Source of the DNA: Plantibacter sp. VKM Ac-2880
GTDB taxonomy: Bacteria; Actinomycetota; Actinomycetes; Actinomycetales; Microbacteriaceae
Assembly: GCF_015351235.1 (NCBI RefSeq)
Contig: NZ_JADKSJ010000002.1
Location: 1,178,001-1,242,000, forward strand
Length of the DNA: 64,000 nucleotides
Direction of reading: 5' to 3'
A program made the position numbers and the translations under genes. Position 1 is the first letter of the stretch. The number at the start of each line of letters is the position of its first letter. Shown piece after piece: positions 53,824 through 62,713 of this stretch. The notes below the pieces were generated by a model, which saw only the letters and a program-made list of their open reading frames with translations, ran no database searches and had not been told where the DNA came from.

Positions 53824-55057
53824 GGTTCCAGTACACCCACGGCAGCAGGTAGCGGTCGGCGAGGAACGTGAAGCGTCGTTCCTTCGCGAGCCCCTTCCAG
53901 AACGGGATCGTCGGCATCGGCCGGTAGCGGTCGTCGAACTCGGCGAACACCACCGTCCCGCGGGACACCGTGAACGGACACACCGAGTACCCGTTGTAGA
54001 CGTGGCTCGGCGCCTTCCCCGCGCGCACGGCGGTCAGGTTCTTCACCAGCGTGAACGCCTGCTGGCGGAGCGCCCCACCGGACTTGGAGCTCATGACCGC
54101 GGCGGCGTCGCCGAGGGTCCAGACGTCGGGGAAGCGCGGGTGCCGCAGGGTGAGGGAGTCGACCTCGACGAACCCGCCCGGGTTGCCGGGGTCGGCGAGC
54201 GCGGTTGCGGCCAACCAATCGGGTGCGGACTGCGGCGGCACGGCGTGGAGGACGTCGTAGGCGATCTCCTCGTGCTGCCCGCCCGTCGAACCGTCCTGAC
54301 CGCGGTCGGGCCCGTCCTGCGGGGCGGTCTCCGCGATGGTCACGACGCGTCGCTCCGGATCGACGGCGACGAGCTCACGCGAGAACCGGACCTCGATGCC
54401 GTACTCGGCGACCTTGCGGTCGAGTTCGGCGTCGATCATCGGCATCCCGAACATGGTGGGCGTGGGGACGACGAGGATCACCCGGATGTCGTCGAGGACG
54501 CCCGTCTGCCGCCAGTAGTCGCACGCCAGGTACATCGGTTTCTGCGCAGCACCGGAGCACGTCGCCGGGCCGGCCGGTTGCGTGAACACGACGGTGCCGG
54601 AGCGGACCTCGCGGAGCACGCGTGAGGCCTTCTGCGCGAACTCGAACTCGTAGTTGGAGATCCCCACGGGCGAGGCCATCGCCTCGGTGAGGCCGGGCAC
54701 CGCGTCCCAGTCCTTCTGGATGCCGGGGGCGACGACGAGCTGCTCGTACTCGACCCGTGTGCCGGATTCGAGCAGGACCGTCTTCGCGACGGGGTCGATC
54801 GTCTGCACCCGGTCCTGGATCCAGGTCACACCCTTGGGTGTGACGGCCCCCTGCGGGCGCGTCGCGACCGATGAGGCCGCCGTCCCTCCCGCGACGTGCG
54901 AGAACATCGGCTGGTAGAGGTGGTGCTCGCGCGGTTCGATGACCGCGACGTCGTCCACCCCGTACCGCCGGAGCCGGCCCGCGACGGAGAGACCGGCGTT
55001 GCCGCCGCCGATGACGACCACCTCATGATGGAGCGGTGCCGTGCTGTGGTCGGTCAT
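53801..55057 (-). CDS. Sulfide:quinone oxidoreductase-like flavoprotein
   Basis: A 418-residue NAD(P)/FAD-type oxidoreductase. EVVVIGGGNAGLSVAGRLRR near residue 12 binds FAD, and HHLYQPMFSHVAGG follows as in SQR. Both redox cysteines of the type II/SQRDL group are present: GPATCSGAAQKPMYLACDYW and GYSVCPFTVSRGTVVFAEFD. FPDVWTLGDAAAVMSSKSGG is the second FAD contact. Type II SQRs oxidise sulfide to a persulfide and pass electrons to quinone at the membrane. The start of the gene is clear; its 3' end overlaps lacZ by 23 nt in convergent orientation. No persulfide dioxygenase or rhodanese is adjacent. Confidence 0.88.
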   Translation of the reverse strand: MTDHSTAPLHHEVVVIGGGNAGLSVAGRLRRYGVDDVAVIEPREHHLYQPMFSHVAGGTAASSVATRPQGAVTPKGVTWIQDRVQTIDPVAKTVLLESGTRVEYEQLVVAPGIQKDWDAVPGLTEAMASPVGISNYEFEFAQKASRVLREVRSGTVVFTQPAGPATCSGAAQKPMYLACDYWRQTGVLDDIRVILVVPTPTMFGMPMIDAELDRKVAEYGIEVRFSRELVAVDPERRVVTIAETAPQDGPDRGQDGSTGGQHEEIAYDVLHAVPPQSAPDWLAATALADPGNPGGFVEVDSLTLRHPRFPDVWTLGDAAAVMSSKSGGALRQQAFTLVKNLTAVRAGKAPSHVYNGYSVCPFTVSRGTVVFAEFDDRYRPMPTIPFWKGLAKERRFTFLADRYLLPWVYWNLILQGRA

Positions 55058-55071
55058 AGCGGCGGCGGCGC

Positions 55072-55377
55072 TCAGGATGCGGACTGGCCGCGGCCGGTCG
55101 CGTTCTGGAGCCGGTCGATGTGCTCGGAGGCCTGCGCCTTCGTGAGGTCGGCGGGGAGCTCCTCGCCGGCTTCGCGGGCGAGCGTGTCGAGGTAGCTGCG
55201 CTGCGGTCCGGTCATCGGCTCGTCGCCGGTGACCCAGTCCTCGGGGTCCTTGCTCGCGCTGGTGGAGCTGTCGTCGCCGCGGGCTCCGAGGGTGTCCTCG
55301 GTCGCGCCGATCGTCTCGGGGGCGCCGGTGCCCGTGGTGTCGGGGGTCGCCTGGTCGGTGGATTCTGCGTCAGTCAT
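55072..55377 (-). CDS. DUF3072 domain protein
   Basis: A 101-residue acidic soluble protein. The first 60 residues are Thr/Asp/Gly-rich and probably disordered. The C-terminal DUF3072 domain is MTGPQRSYLDTLAREAGEEL, then LTKAQASEHIDRLQNATGRG. It is a common small actinobacterial protein of unknown function. It lies 14 nt upstream of the flavoprotein gene on the same strand and may be cotranscribed with it. Confidence 0.88.
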   Translation of the reverse strand: MTDAESTDQATPDTTGTGAPETIGATEDTLGARGDDSSTSASKDPEDWVTGDEPMTGPQRSYLDTLAREAGEELPADLTKAQASEHIDRLQNATGRGQSAS

Positions 55378-55403
55378 GCGGCAACGGTACGTCGCCGGAC
55401 GGC

Positions 55404-55847
55404 TCAGGCAGGAGGGGTTGCGCGTTCACCCGGAGCGGGTCGTTCCTCGACGGGGATCACCGCGAACAAGGAGTGGATGTTGCCTGCCGGGTCGCCGAAG
55501 AACCCGGTGAAGTGGCCCCAGGCTTGCACGGTCGGGCGGGCGATCTCCGTGCCGCCCGCGGCGATGATGCGGTCGAACTCGGTGGCGACCTCGGCGGGGC
55601 TGTCGCACTCGAAGTTCAGCTCCACGGCTTGGCCGCCTCGCGGGCTGGTGAAGGAGGGATGTCCGTTGGTGTGGTCGGCCAGCCCCGCGCGACGGAAGAC
55701 CGCCAGCCGGACACCGTCGTTGGCCAACGCCAGATAGTCCGACTCGCGGACGGCGACCTCGAACCCGAGCACGTCTTCGAAGAACGCCCCCATGGCCGCC
55801 ACGTCGTCGGCGAGCAGGGTGATGCCTTCCAGCGCGATGCGGGTCAT
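55404..55847 (-). CDS. VOC / glyoxalase family protein
   Basis: A 147-residue protein with the paired beta-alpha-beta-beta-beta modules of the vicinal oxygen chelate fold. ITLLADDVAAMGAFFEDVLG starts the first module, and GQAVELNFECDSPAEVATEF with FTGFFGDPAGNIHSLFAV ends the second. A candidate metal ligand set is Glu in VELNFE and His in NIHSL. Family members include glyoxalases, dioxygenases and antibiotic-binding proteins, so the reaction is open. It follows the MarR gene on the same strand (13-nt gap). Confidence 0.85.
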   Translation of the reverse strand: MTRIALEGITLLADDVAAMGAFFEDVLGFEVAVRESDYLALANDGVRLAVFRRAGLADHTNGHPSFTSPRGGQAVELNFECDSPAEVATEFDRIIAAGGTEIARPTVQAWGHFTGFFGDPAGNIHSLFAVIPVEERPAPGERATPPA

Positions 55848-55860
55848 GGTCGAGACGCTA

Positions 55861-56349
55861 TCAGCCGATGTCCTCCCGGCGCAGGTGAGCGTCGAGCGAG
55901 CGCATCGCGTCTTCCAGCGCGGCCAGTTGCTCGGCGGAGAGGGCCTCGGCGAACACCGCTCGGACGGCGCGCAGGTGGGGTGCCGAACCGGCGCGGAACA
56001 GGCGCGCGCCCTCCTCGGTCAGGACGACCTCCGCCCCGCGGCTGTCGGACGCCACCGGCTCTCGTTGGACGAGACCGCGGCGTTCCATGCGGCCCAAGTG
56101 GTGGGAGAGTCGGCTGCGTTCCCAGCCGACCTCGGTCGCGAGGAACGACGATCGCAGGCGCCGCTGCGGAGCCTCGGACAGGGCGAGGAGCACGGCGTAG
56201 TCGCCGGTGGAGAGGCCGGAGTCCTGCTGGAGGCGGTCAGCCACCACCCGCTTGACGCGCTCGGACGTCTCGATGAACGACCGCCAGGTGCGGAGTTCGT
56301 CGTGCGTGGGAGATCGCCTGCGTCGGTCGCGGGCGTCGGGAATAGCCAT
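55861..56349 (-). CDS. MarR-family regulator (OhrR-like operator)
   Basis: A 162-residue winged-helix protein. The DNA-binding part reads LRSSFLATEVGWERSRLSHH (recognition helix), followed by LGRMERRGLVQREPVASDSR and GAEVVLTEEGARLF (wing). The ATG at 56349 has AGGAGGTG 4 nt upstream, an optimal ribosome site. A perfect TTGACATGTCAA palindrome (56364-56375) is between it and the divergent luciferase-like gene. No reactive N-terminal Cys of the OhrR type is seen, so the signal is not obviously a peroxide. Confidence 0.9.
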   Translation of the reverse strand: MAIPDARDRRRRSPTHDELRTWRSFIETSERVKRVVADRLQQDSGLSTGDYAVLLALSEAPQRRLRSSFLATEVGWERSRLSHHLGRMERRGLVQREPVASDSRGAEVVLTEEGARLFRAGSAPHLRAVRAVFAEALSAEQLAALEDAMRSLDAHLRREDIG

Positions 56350-56363
56350 GGGGCACCTCCTGT

Positions 56364-56375
56364 TTGACATGTCAA
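56364..56375. promoter_or_regulatory. MarR operator
   Basis: TTGACATGTCAA is a perfect 12-bp palindrome between the divergent MarR and LLM-oxidoreductase genes, 15 nt upstream of the MarR ATG. TACATT at 56377-56382 could be the -10 box for the oxidoreductase gene, in which case the site would cover the spacer. Both genes are probably repressed. Confidence 0.7.
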
Positions 56376-56451
56376 CTACATTCAACCACGGGTCATGGAC
56401 ACCACCGCCGTCCCGCGGTCGAGTGGCCGCACCGCACACGAAAGAGACCCC

Positions 56452-57495
56452 ATGCCTGACCTCGAATTCGGACTCGACACCTTCGGAGACCTCCCCGAGA
56501 CGGCGTCCGGTGACCTCGCGACGCACCCGGAGGCCATCCGGCAGGTGGTGGCCGAGGCGGTCCTCGCAGACCGACTCGGCGTCGACGTCTTCGCCGTGGG
56601 CGAGCACCACCGACCCGAGTACGCGATCTCCAGCCCCGAGACCGTCCTCGCCGGCATCGCCACGCAGACCGAGCGGATCCGGCTCGCCTCGGGCGTCACC
56701 GTCCTCAGCTCCGACGACCCGGTGCGCGTGTTCCAGCGCTTCGCCACCGTCGACGCACTCTCCAACGGCCGCGCGGAAGTGATCCTGGGCCGCGGCTCCT
56801 TCACAGAGTCATTCCCGCTCTTCGGATACGACCTGAGCGACTACGACACCCTGTTCGAGGAGAAGATCGACCTGTTCGCCCAGCTCCTGACGGAGGGTCC
56901 CGTCACCTGGAGCGGCAGCATGCGGCCCGCCCTGCACGAGGCCGAGGTGTTCCCGAAGACCGCGTCCGGCCACCTGTCGACCTGGGTGGGCGTCGGCGGC
57001 TCACCGCAGTCCGTCATCAGAGCCGCGAAGTACGGGTTCCCTCTCATGCTCGCGATCATCGGCGGCGCGCCGGCCCGCTTCGCCCCGTACACCGACCTCT
57101 ACCGCCGGGCGGCCGAGCAGTTCGGCACGACCGCGCACCCGATCGGCATGCACTCCCCCGGCTTCATCGCCGACACCGATGAGGCCGCGCGCGAGATCTT
57201 CTTCCCGCGCTACAAGGTCATGCGCGACCGGATCGGCGCGCTCCGCGGATGGCCGCCGGTCACGCGCGCGGAGTTCGACCAGGAGGTGGAGCACGGGTCG
57301 ATGTACGTCGGCTCGCCGTCGACCGTCGCACGCCGCATGGCAGACGCCATCACCGCACTCGGGGTCGGCCGGTTCGACCTCATCTACTCGGCGGGGACGA
57401 TCCCCATGGCCGACCGCCTGCGCACCGTCGAGTTGTACGGCACCGAGGTCATCCCCATGGTCCGCGAACTGCTGGCCGAGCGGGTCGCGGCATGA
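56452..57495 (+). CDS. LLM-class flavin-dependent oxidoreductase
   Basis: A 347-residue bacterial-luciferase-fold monooxygenase. [20 protein letters not shown] is the hallmark region near residues 40-60, [20 protein letters not shown] and [17 protein letters not shown] follow, and [20 protein letters not shown] forms the C-terminal part. These enzymes use reduced FMN or F420. The ATG at 56452 begins the conserved first strand; the open frame extends 57 nt upstream across the promoter region. It overlaps the next gene (ATGA), whose product resembles a flavin/F420 reductase, so the two may supply each other with reduced cofactor. Confidence 0.88.
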   Translation: MPDLEFGLDTFGDLPETASGDLATHPEAIRQVVAEAVLADRLGVDVFAVGEHHRPEYAISSPETVLAGIATQTERIRLASGVTVLSSDDPVRVFQRFATVDALSNGRAEVILGRGSFTESFPLFGYDLSDYDTLFEEKIDLFAQLLTEGPVTWSGSMRPALHEAEVFPKTASGHLSTWVGVGGSPQSVIRAAKYGFPLMLAIIGGAPARFAPYTDLYRRAAEQFGTTAHPIGMHSPGFIADTDEAAREIFFPRYKVMRDRIGALRGWPPVTRAEFDQEVEHGSMYVGSPSTVARRMADAITALGVGRFDLIYSAGTIPMADRLRTVELYGTEVIPMVRELLAERVAA

Positions 57496-58166
57496 GCGGG
57501 CTCACGACGCCGACGATCGGCATCCTCGGCGCCGGCAAGGTCGGCACGGTCCTGGCACGCCTCGCGGTCGCCGCCGGATACCGCGTGCTCATCAGCGGTT
57601 CGCGCGACGCCGCCCGGATCGCCCTCACGATCGACGTGCTCGCTCCCGGTGCCGTCGCCACGACCTCGGCGGACGCTGCAGCACGGGCCGACCTCGTGAT
57701 CCTCGCCCTCCCGCTCGGCAAGTACCGGACGCTGCCGGTCGAGGAGCTGCGCGGCAAGCTCGTGCTCGACGCCATGAACTACTGGTGGGAGGTCGACGGG
57801 CACCGCGAGGACCTCAGCAGTCCGGCGACCTCCACGAGCGAGCTGATCGCCGGGTTCCTGCCGGAGTCGCGCGTCGTGAAGGCCTTCAACCACATGGGCT
57901 ACCACGATCTCGACGGCGAGCCCCGCCCGGTCGGCGCGCCGGGACGCAAGGGCATCGCGATCGCCGGCGACGCCCCGGAGGACCGGGCGGCCGTCGCCGA
58001 CGTCGTCGACGCCCTCGGCTTCGACCCCGTCGAGATCGGGCCGCTGCACGCAGGCGTCGTCCTCGAGCCGGGCCATGAACTCTTCGGCGCGAACATCGGA
58101 GCCGACGAGATCCGTGAGGTCCCCGAGGTGCGAGCGCTCCCGACGGTCGGCCAGGGTGTCAGCTAG
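57492..58166 (+). CDS. NADP-binding F420-reductase-like oxidoreductase
   Basis: A 224-residue single Rossmann-domain protein: [20 protein letters not shown] near residues 8-27 and RVLISGSRD after the second strand, where Ser and Arg suggest NADP(H) rather than NAD(H). [20 protein letters not shown] and [15 protein letters not shown] agree with the F420:NADP oxidoreductase / NADPH-dependent reductase family, and [13 protein letters not shown] is the usual following strand. It overlaps the LLM gene by 4 nt and is expected to work with it. Use of F420 in this organism is not proven by the window. Confidence 0.83.
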   Translation: MSGLTTPTIGILGAGKVGTVLARLAVAAGYRVLISGSRDAARIALTIDVLAPGAVATTSADAAARADLVILALPLGKYRTLPVEELRGKLVLDAMNYWWEVDGHREDLSSPATSTSELIAGFLPESRVVKAFNHMGYHDLDGEPRPVGAPGRKGIAIAGDAPEDRAAVADVVDALGFDPVEIGPLHAGVVLEPGHELFGANIGADEIREVPEVRALPTVGQGVS

Positions 58167-58948
58167 GCGGTCCCGTCCGACGCGGTCTCCGACGACCCAG
58201 GACGAGCCGGACGCGGGCTGAGCGCGGCCGACCGGATCACCTCCGCGAGGTCGCCGGCACGGCTCCACATCGGCCAGTGCCCCGTGGGGAGGTCGACGAC
58301 GTCGACGGACTCGAGCCCGGCCACCTCGGCGAACATCGGGTGCCCGCCTCTGGCCATGTCCAGCACCTGTGCGCCGGAGATCGAACAGCACACCAGGGTG
58401 GTCGGCACGGCGTTGCGGGCGCGGTTCGTCAGCTCGATGCACTGACGCAGGACGGGCCCCGGCTCAGGCACCGCCCTGGCCCGGAAGCGGTCGAGGACCT
58501 CGGTGCTCAAGCCGTCGAGGCTCGCCTGCTGCGAGAGGACGTCGAAGGCGGGCAGCGGGAGCTCCGTGACCTCCGGCGGAAGGTCCGGGGCGAACGCCGT
58601 TCCGGAGGCCATCGGCCCGGAGTCGACCCACACCACCCGGCCGACGAGTTCCGGATGCCGGTCGAGGACGAGGCTGACGGGTCCGTTCGCCCCACTGTGC
58701 GCGACGATGACCGCCGGATGCTCCGCGGACACGTCCGGCTGGTCGAGGGCGTCCAGGATGGCCGTGGCCTGGTCGTCGAGAGTCCTTGTGGCGCGGTCGG
58801 GATCAGTGGCGTCGAGGCCGGGCAGGGTGATCGCGAGGGTGCGGGAGTGGTCCAGGTCGAGGCGCTCGACGACCTCGTCCCAGGCCCAGGCGCCCAGCCA
58901 GTGGCCGGCGATGAGGATGATGGCGGGGGTGGTGTTCGGTGTGATCAT
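58163..58948 (-). CDS. Alpha/beta hydrolase
   Basis: A 261-residue cytosolic hydrolase. [20 protein letters not shown] near the N-terminus forms the oxyanion hole, [20 protein letters not shown] holds the nucleophilic Ser, and [20 protein letters not shown] carries the C-terminal catalytic His. It resembles esterases of the SABATH-methylesterase/EstA type. It shares the CTAG at its stop with the convergent reductase gene (58163-58166). It is divergent from a WYL regulator that may control it. Confidence 0.87.
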   Translation of the reverse strand: MITPNTTPAIILIAGHWLGAWAWDEVVERLDLDHSRTLAITLPGLDATDPDRATRTLDDQATAILDALDQPDVSAEHPAVIVAHSGANGPVSLVLDRHPELVGRVVWVDSGPMASGTAFAPDLPPEVTELPLPAFDVLSQQASLDGLSTEVLDRFRARAVPEPGPVLRQCIELTNRARNAVPTTLVCCSISGAQVLDMARGGHPMFAEVAGLESVDVVDLPTGHWPMWSRAGDLAEVIRSAALSPRPARPGSSETASDGTA

Positions 58949-59021
58949 GACTCCAGGCTGAGGCGCTCCCTCGGCACGTGTGTGTCACTATTTCTGTCAT
59001 GAATCTTGAAACCGTCGACCG

Positions 59022-59720
59022 ATGAAGCGAGCCGAACGGCTGCATGCCTTGTCCGAGGCGCTGCGTCGAGGCGGATCGCGAGGAACCTCCGCCGAGCGGC
59101 TCGCGCGCGACTTCGAGGTCTCCGTGCGCACCGTCAAGCGGGACCTCCAGGCGCTCGAGCGCAGTGGTGCCCCCATCTGGTCCCGCCCCGGCCCAGGTGG
59201 CGGGTACGGCTTGGCCGTCGGCACGACGCTCCCACCGGTCAGTCTCTCCCCGGTGCAAGCGGTGGCGCTCATGGCGGCAGCGGCGGCGGCGCCCGACGCC
59301 CCCTACGCCGATCTGGCGACGGCCGGCGTCGCGAAGATCCTCGACGTCCTCGACCCCAGGACCCGCGCCCGGGCCGACGCGCTGGCCGACCGCGTCTGGG
59401 TCGATGCACCACCAACCGCATCGCGCGCCGTCCGATCGGCCCTCGAGGAGGCGATGGCGGACCAACGGGTCGTGCGCATCCGCTACACCTCGGGAACGGG
59501 GAGCACGACCACCCGAGACGTCGAGCCGGTGCTGTTCGCGTCGACGAACGGGCAGTGGTACCTCGTCGGGTGGTGCCGGATGCGCGACGCGATGCGGTGG
59601 TTCACCGTGTCGCGGGTCGAGCGGGCCAGCGTGACCTCGGTGAGCTGCAGCGGCCACACGATCGCAGAGGTCGGCGAACCGCCGGCGCACGCGGCACCGG
59701 TCCACGGCAGGAGGAACTGA
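59022..59720 (+). CDS. YafY-type transcriptional regulator (HTH plus WYL domain)
   Basis: A 232-residue regulator. The DeoR-like helix-turn-helix spans residues 1-60 (TSAERLARDFEVSVRTVKRD, then LQALERSGAPIWSRPGPGGG). The WYL domain is in the C-terminal half; GQWYLVGWCRMRDAMRWFTV contains the W-Y-L motif and the following arginines that bind nucleic acids or nucleotides in this family. It is divergent from an alpha/beta hydrolase with a 73-nt gap, where no clear palindrome is visible. The effector is unknown. Confidence 0.9.
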   Translation: MKRAERLHALSEALRRGGSRGTSAERLARDFEVSVRTVKRDLQALERSGAPIWSRPGPGGGYGLAVGTTLPPVSLSPVQAVALMAAAAAAPDAPYADLATAGVAKILDVLDPRTRARADALADRVWVDAPPTASRAVRSALEEAMADQRVVRIRYTSGTGSTTTRDVEPVLFASTNGQWYLVGWCRMRDAMRWFTVSRVERASVTSVSCSGHTIAEVGEPPAHAAPVHGRRN

Positions 59721-59729
59721 CTCGCGCTG

Positions 59730-59955
59730 TCAGCTTGCGAGTTGATGACGTTCGAGCAGGAGGTGCACGGCTTCACGCACCAGCGACCCGGTCTGCCTCC
59801 TCGATGGCCGCGTCGCTGCCGCACTTCCCGAGGAGGAACGCGCGACCAGCCTCGGATGCCGCAGCGCCGGTCAACGGCTCCGTGCTCGCACGGACCGGTG
59901 ATCGCTCATCCGTGAGACGGGCAATCAGCGCCTCGTTCGTTTCCGTGTCACTCAT
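59730..59955 (-). pseudogene. Decayed ribbon-helix-helix antitoxin-like gene
   Basis: A minus-strand gene begins with ATG at 59955 (GGAG 7 nt upstream) and reads MSDTETNEALIARLTDERSP, then LTGAAASEAGRAFLLGKCGS, stopping in frame at 59773. In the next frame, from about 59790 to a TGA at 59730, the DNA reads QTGSLVREAVHLLLERHQLA followed by S, which looks like the C-terminal helix of an RHH antitoxin. The two parts are what remains after an internal deletion and frameshift. The first part alone would be a 60-residue protein. No toxin gene is beside it. Confidence 0.5.
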
Positions 59956-60033
59956 ACTCAGGCTCCATTCGGGGTCGACGACACTTCCAATCTCACCACC
60001 TAGAATGTCAGTGGTCCGTGATGGACTGAAGGC

Positions 60034-61395
60034 ATGACCACCACTGAGCGCCGCGAGCACCCGAGCGACGTCTTCGCAGCGCGCCTCGCCTCGTTCTCGG
60101 ACCGCTTCGCGGAGCTCGCCCGGCGGCGAGCCGCGCTCGATGCCGAGGAAGCCCGACTCCTCGCGGAGGCGGCAGCATACGCCGACGCGACCACCTCCGC
60201 AGTGATGTCATCGCGCATGTCCGAGTCGGAGGGACGCGACCTCGCGCGGCGTTCGATCTGCGCATCGCTCGCCATGGCGACGCGCATGTCCGAGCCGACG
60301 CTGCAGCACCGCATCGGTGAGGCGGAGACCCTCGTCCACCAGGCGCCGTCGGTGCTCGAGGCGCTGGAACGCGGCACGATCAGCGCCGGCCACACCAGGG
60401 TCGTGATCGACCAGCTACGCGACGTGCCGGCCGTCGGGCGCGAGATGTTCGTGGAGCATGTCCTCCCGGTCGCCGAGCGGACCACGCCGGCGCTCCTCAA
60501 GCGACGCGCCCGGGTGCTGCGCGAACGGTTGCACCCTGAGTCGATCACCGTACGAGCGCGCCGCTCCCAAGCCGACCGCCGAGTGACGATCGAGCCCGCC
60601 GCAGACGGCATGGCCTGGCTGAACCTCATGACGACCGCGCCCATCGCGTACGCGATCATGTCCCGGCTCGACGGTGTTGCCGTGCCGGCTCGCGCCGCTG
60701 GCGACGACCGGACGCTCGCGCAGCTGCGCGCCGACGCGCTGTCCTCGCTCGCTGTGGCGGGCACCGTCAACACCGACGACAAGCCGATTTCCGCCGACCC
60801 GGAGTCCGGCGGGGAGGTGGTGTGGCTCGGGGGCTCGGGCGCCCCGAGGGACTGGTCTGCCAGATCGACTCAGCAGGCCGTGCTCATCGAGCGCCCCGTC
60901 GACGTCGAGGCGCACATCCGTCCCTCCGTCCAGCTCGATGTTCCCGTCCTCTCACTCCTCGGCGTCACCGATGAGCCCGGCACCCTCGACGGCTACGGGC
61001 CCATCGACCCCGACACCGCCGCCCGGCTCGCCGTCGCCGCCCCGTCCATGACGAGAGTGCTCACCCAACCGGAGACCGGCTCCGTCCTCTCCGTCGGCCG
61101 CGAGCAGTACCGGGTGCCGGCCGATCTGCAGCGCGCGGTCCGCCTGCGCGACGTCACGTGTCGGGCACCGGGATGCGGCCGGCAGGCGCGCAACTGCGAC
61201 CTCGACCACAGCACGGCGTGGGAGCACGGTGGCAGCACGAGTATCGACAATCTCGCCGCCCTCTGCCGACATCATCATCGACTCAAACACCTACCCAGGT
61301 GGGAGGTCGAGCATCGCCCGGACGGCACACTCCATTGGACGACACCTGACGGACGCCAGCACGAGACCAGACCGGCGTTCGCCGAGACCGGATGA
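60034..61395 (+). CDS. DUF222 / HNH endonuclease-domain protein (13E12 family)
   Basis: A 453-residue protein of the large actinobacterial DUF222-HNH family. Residues 1-330 form the helical DUF222 region, with FAELARRRAALDAEEARLLA and HRIGEAETLVHQAPSVLEAL. The C-terminal HNH site reads VTCRAPGCGRQARNCDLDHS, then AWEHGGSTSIDNLAALCRHH and HRLKHLPRW, with the paired Cys and the catalytic His intact. Multiple copies per genome are usual. Nuclease activity is predicted from the fold; the biological role is unknown. Confidence 0.92.
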   Translation: MTTTERREHPSDVFAARLASFSDRFAELARRRAALDAEEARLLAEAAAYADATTSAVMSSRMSESEGRDLARRSICASLAMATRMSEPTLQHRIGEAETLVHQAPSVLEALERGTISAGHTRVVIDQLRDVPAVGREMFVEHVLPVAERTTPALLKRRARVLRERLHPESITVRARRSQADRRVTIEPAADGMAWLNLMTTAPIAYAIMSRLDGVAVPARAAGDDRTLAQLRADALSSLAVAGTVNTDDKPISADPESGGEVVWLGGSGAPRDWSARSTQQAVLIERPVDVEAHIRPSVQLDVPVLSLLGVTDEPGTLDGYGPIDPDTAARLAVAAPSMTRVLTQPETGSVLSVGREQYRVPADLQRAVRLRDVTCRAPGCGRQARNCDLDHSTAWEHGGSTSIDNLAALCRHHHRLKHLPRWEVEHRPDGTLHWTTPDGRQHETRPAFAETG

Positions 61396-61443
61396 CGCGG
61401 TGAATGCCGCGCGGCGTTCAGACGATCGTCCTGCGGCCGCAGG

Positions 61444-62307
61444 TCAGCCCCGCGCCGCCTGCTCGCGCGCGTACTCGTCCCGCCAGAGATGTTCGGGCTC
61501 GTAGCCGAGGCGCGCACGAGCCTTGTCGATGGACATGAGCGTCTCGAACTCGCCGAGTCCCTCCCGCAGCGGGACCCCGGGGAAGTGCGTCGCCGCGAGC
61601 TCCGCCGACGGAACCGTCGTCCCGGTGTCGGAGGCGCACACGTCGTACACCTCGAACCCCGGCTCCGCTCGAGCCAGCGCGAGCGCGACCGCCTGCGCAC
61701 CGTCACGAGCATCGACGTAGCTGAAGAGGAGATCGCGCCGATAGCCGGGCTCCGACGCCCGCGCGAACGTCCCGTACTCCCCCGGCGCGACCACGTTCGT
61801 GAACCGCAGCGCCGTGATCGACGTGCCCTCGGCCCACCGCACGAGCTGCGCCGCCATCGCCTCCTCGGCGACCTTCCCCAGCGCATAGGTGTTGTTGGCG
61901 CGGCTGACGGTCTCGTCGATCGGTAGGGACTCCGGCGCCTCCTCGAACGGGAAACCCATGGCGGTGATGCTCGACGCGGTCACGATCGTCCGGATCCCCG
62001 CGCGCAACGCCCCATGCAACACGTTGAACGACACCGTCAGGTTGTTGTGAAACGTCGCCGCGTCCGGCACGAGCCCGTTCACCGGGATGGCCGCCAGGTG
62101 CACCACGGCGTCGAGGCCGGAGAACCGGGCCGTCACGCCGAGCAGGCTGTCGATCGTCTGGCCGTAGTCGGTCAGGTCCACGCGCGTGAAACCGGGCCCG
62201 GCAGCACCCGCGAGGTCGAGCCCGTGCACCGTGTGGCCGTCCCGGCGCAGGCGTTCGACGGTGGCGGACCCGAGCTTGCCCGAACTCCCGGTGACGGCGA
62301 TGCGCAT
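61444..62307 (-). CDS. NAD-dependent epimerase/dehydratase
   Basis: A 287-residue extended SDR. MRIAVTGSSGKLGSATVERL binds NAD(P) at the N-terminus, TASSITAMGFPFEEA contains the catalytic Ser/Thr region, and NNTYALGKVAEEAMAAQLVR the Tyr and Lys. FTNVVAPGEYGTFARASEPG is the substrate side. Length and motifs resemble uronate dehydrogenases and sugar epimerases. It stands downstream of two cupin genes and a TIM-barrel gene on the same strand (10-nt gap), so a sugar or sugar-acid substrate is plausible. Confidence 0.88.
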   Translation of the reverse strand: MRIAVTGSSGKLGSATVERLRRDGHTVHGLDLAGAAGPGFTRVDLTDYGQTIDSLLGVTARFSGLDAVVHLAAIPVNGLVPDAATFHNNLTVSFNVLHGALRAGIRTIVTASSITAMGFPFEEAPESLPIDETVSRANNTYALGKVAEEAMAAQLVRWAEGTSITALRFTNVVAPGEYGTFARASEPGYRRDLLFSYVDARDGAQAVALALARAEPGFEVYDVCASDTGTTVPSAELAATHFPGVPLREGLGEFETLMSIDKARARLGYEPEHLWRDEYAREQAARG

Positions 62308-62317
62308 ACCGACGATC

Positions 62318-62713
62318 CTAGGCTCGGGCCGGGAAGTCGGCCGGCAGCGGGAGCGCGGTCACGACGTGCCCGGCGGCGTCCGAGTCGTCCGCGTGCAGGT
62401 GACCGACCCGACCACCCGTCGGCAGCCCCGTCTCGGTGAAGAACCCGCGGATCGTCTCGTACACCTCGACGATGTCGTGGGTGTCGCCGGCCTGCGTCAG
62501 CACGATGTCGCCCGACTGCACATAGCGCTCTGCGCCGTCGACGAACACCTTGCCCTTGCCCTCGGCGATGAACCAGATCTCGTGGTCGTCGTGGTGGTGC
62601 CGGTCGAAGCGGCCGCCGTCGACCGACACCGCGAAGCGCCCGATCGTGCCGATCTCGCTCCAGTCCGGCTTCGAGCCGGGATGCACCCAGGAACCCGGTT
62701 CGATCACCGGCAT
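62318..62713 (-). CDS. Cupin-domain protein, second of a pair
   Basis: A 131-residue single-cupin protein. FDRHHHDDHEIWFIAEGKGK is the metal-binding first motif (three His and a Glu), and GDIVLTQAGDTHDIVEVYE the second, with the fourth His. It can bind a divalent metal and act as isomerase, dioxygenase or decarboxylase. The start overlaps the stop of the other cupin by one base (TGATG at 62711-62715), showing translational coupling. Confidence 0.87.
   Translation of the reverse strand: MPVIEPGSWVHPGSKPDWSEIGTIGRFAVSVDGGRFDRHHHDDHEIWFIAEGKGKVFVDGAERYVQSGDIVLTQAGDTHDIVEVYETIRGFFTETGLPTGGRVGHLHADDSDAAGHVVTALPLPADFPARA

Noticed and set aside
60034-61395. DUF222/HNH gene as evidence of a prophage or group I intron
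   Set aside because: This family is a normal multicopy chromosomal component in Actinobacteria. No phage structural genes, integrase or att repeats are nearby.
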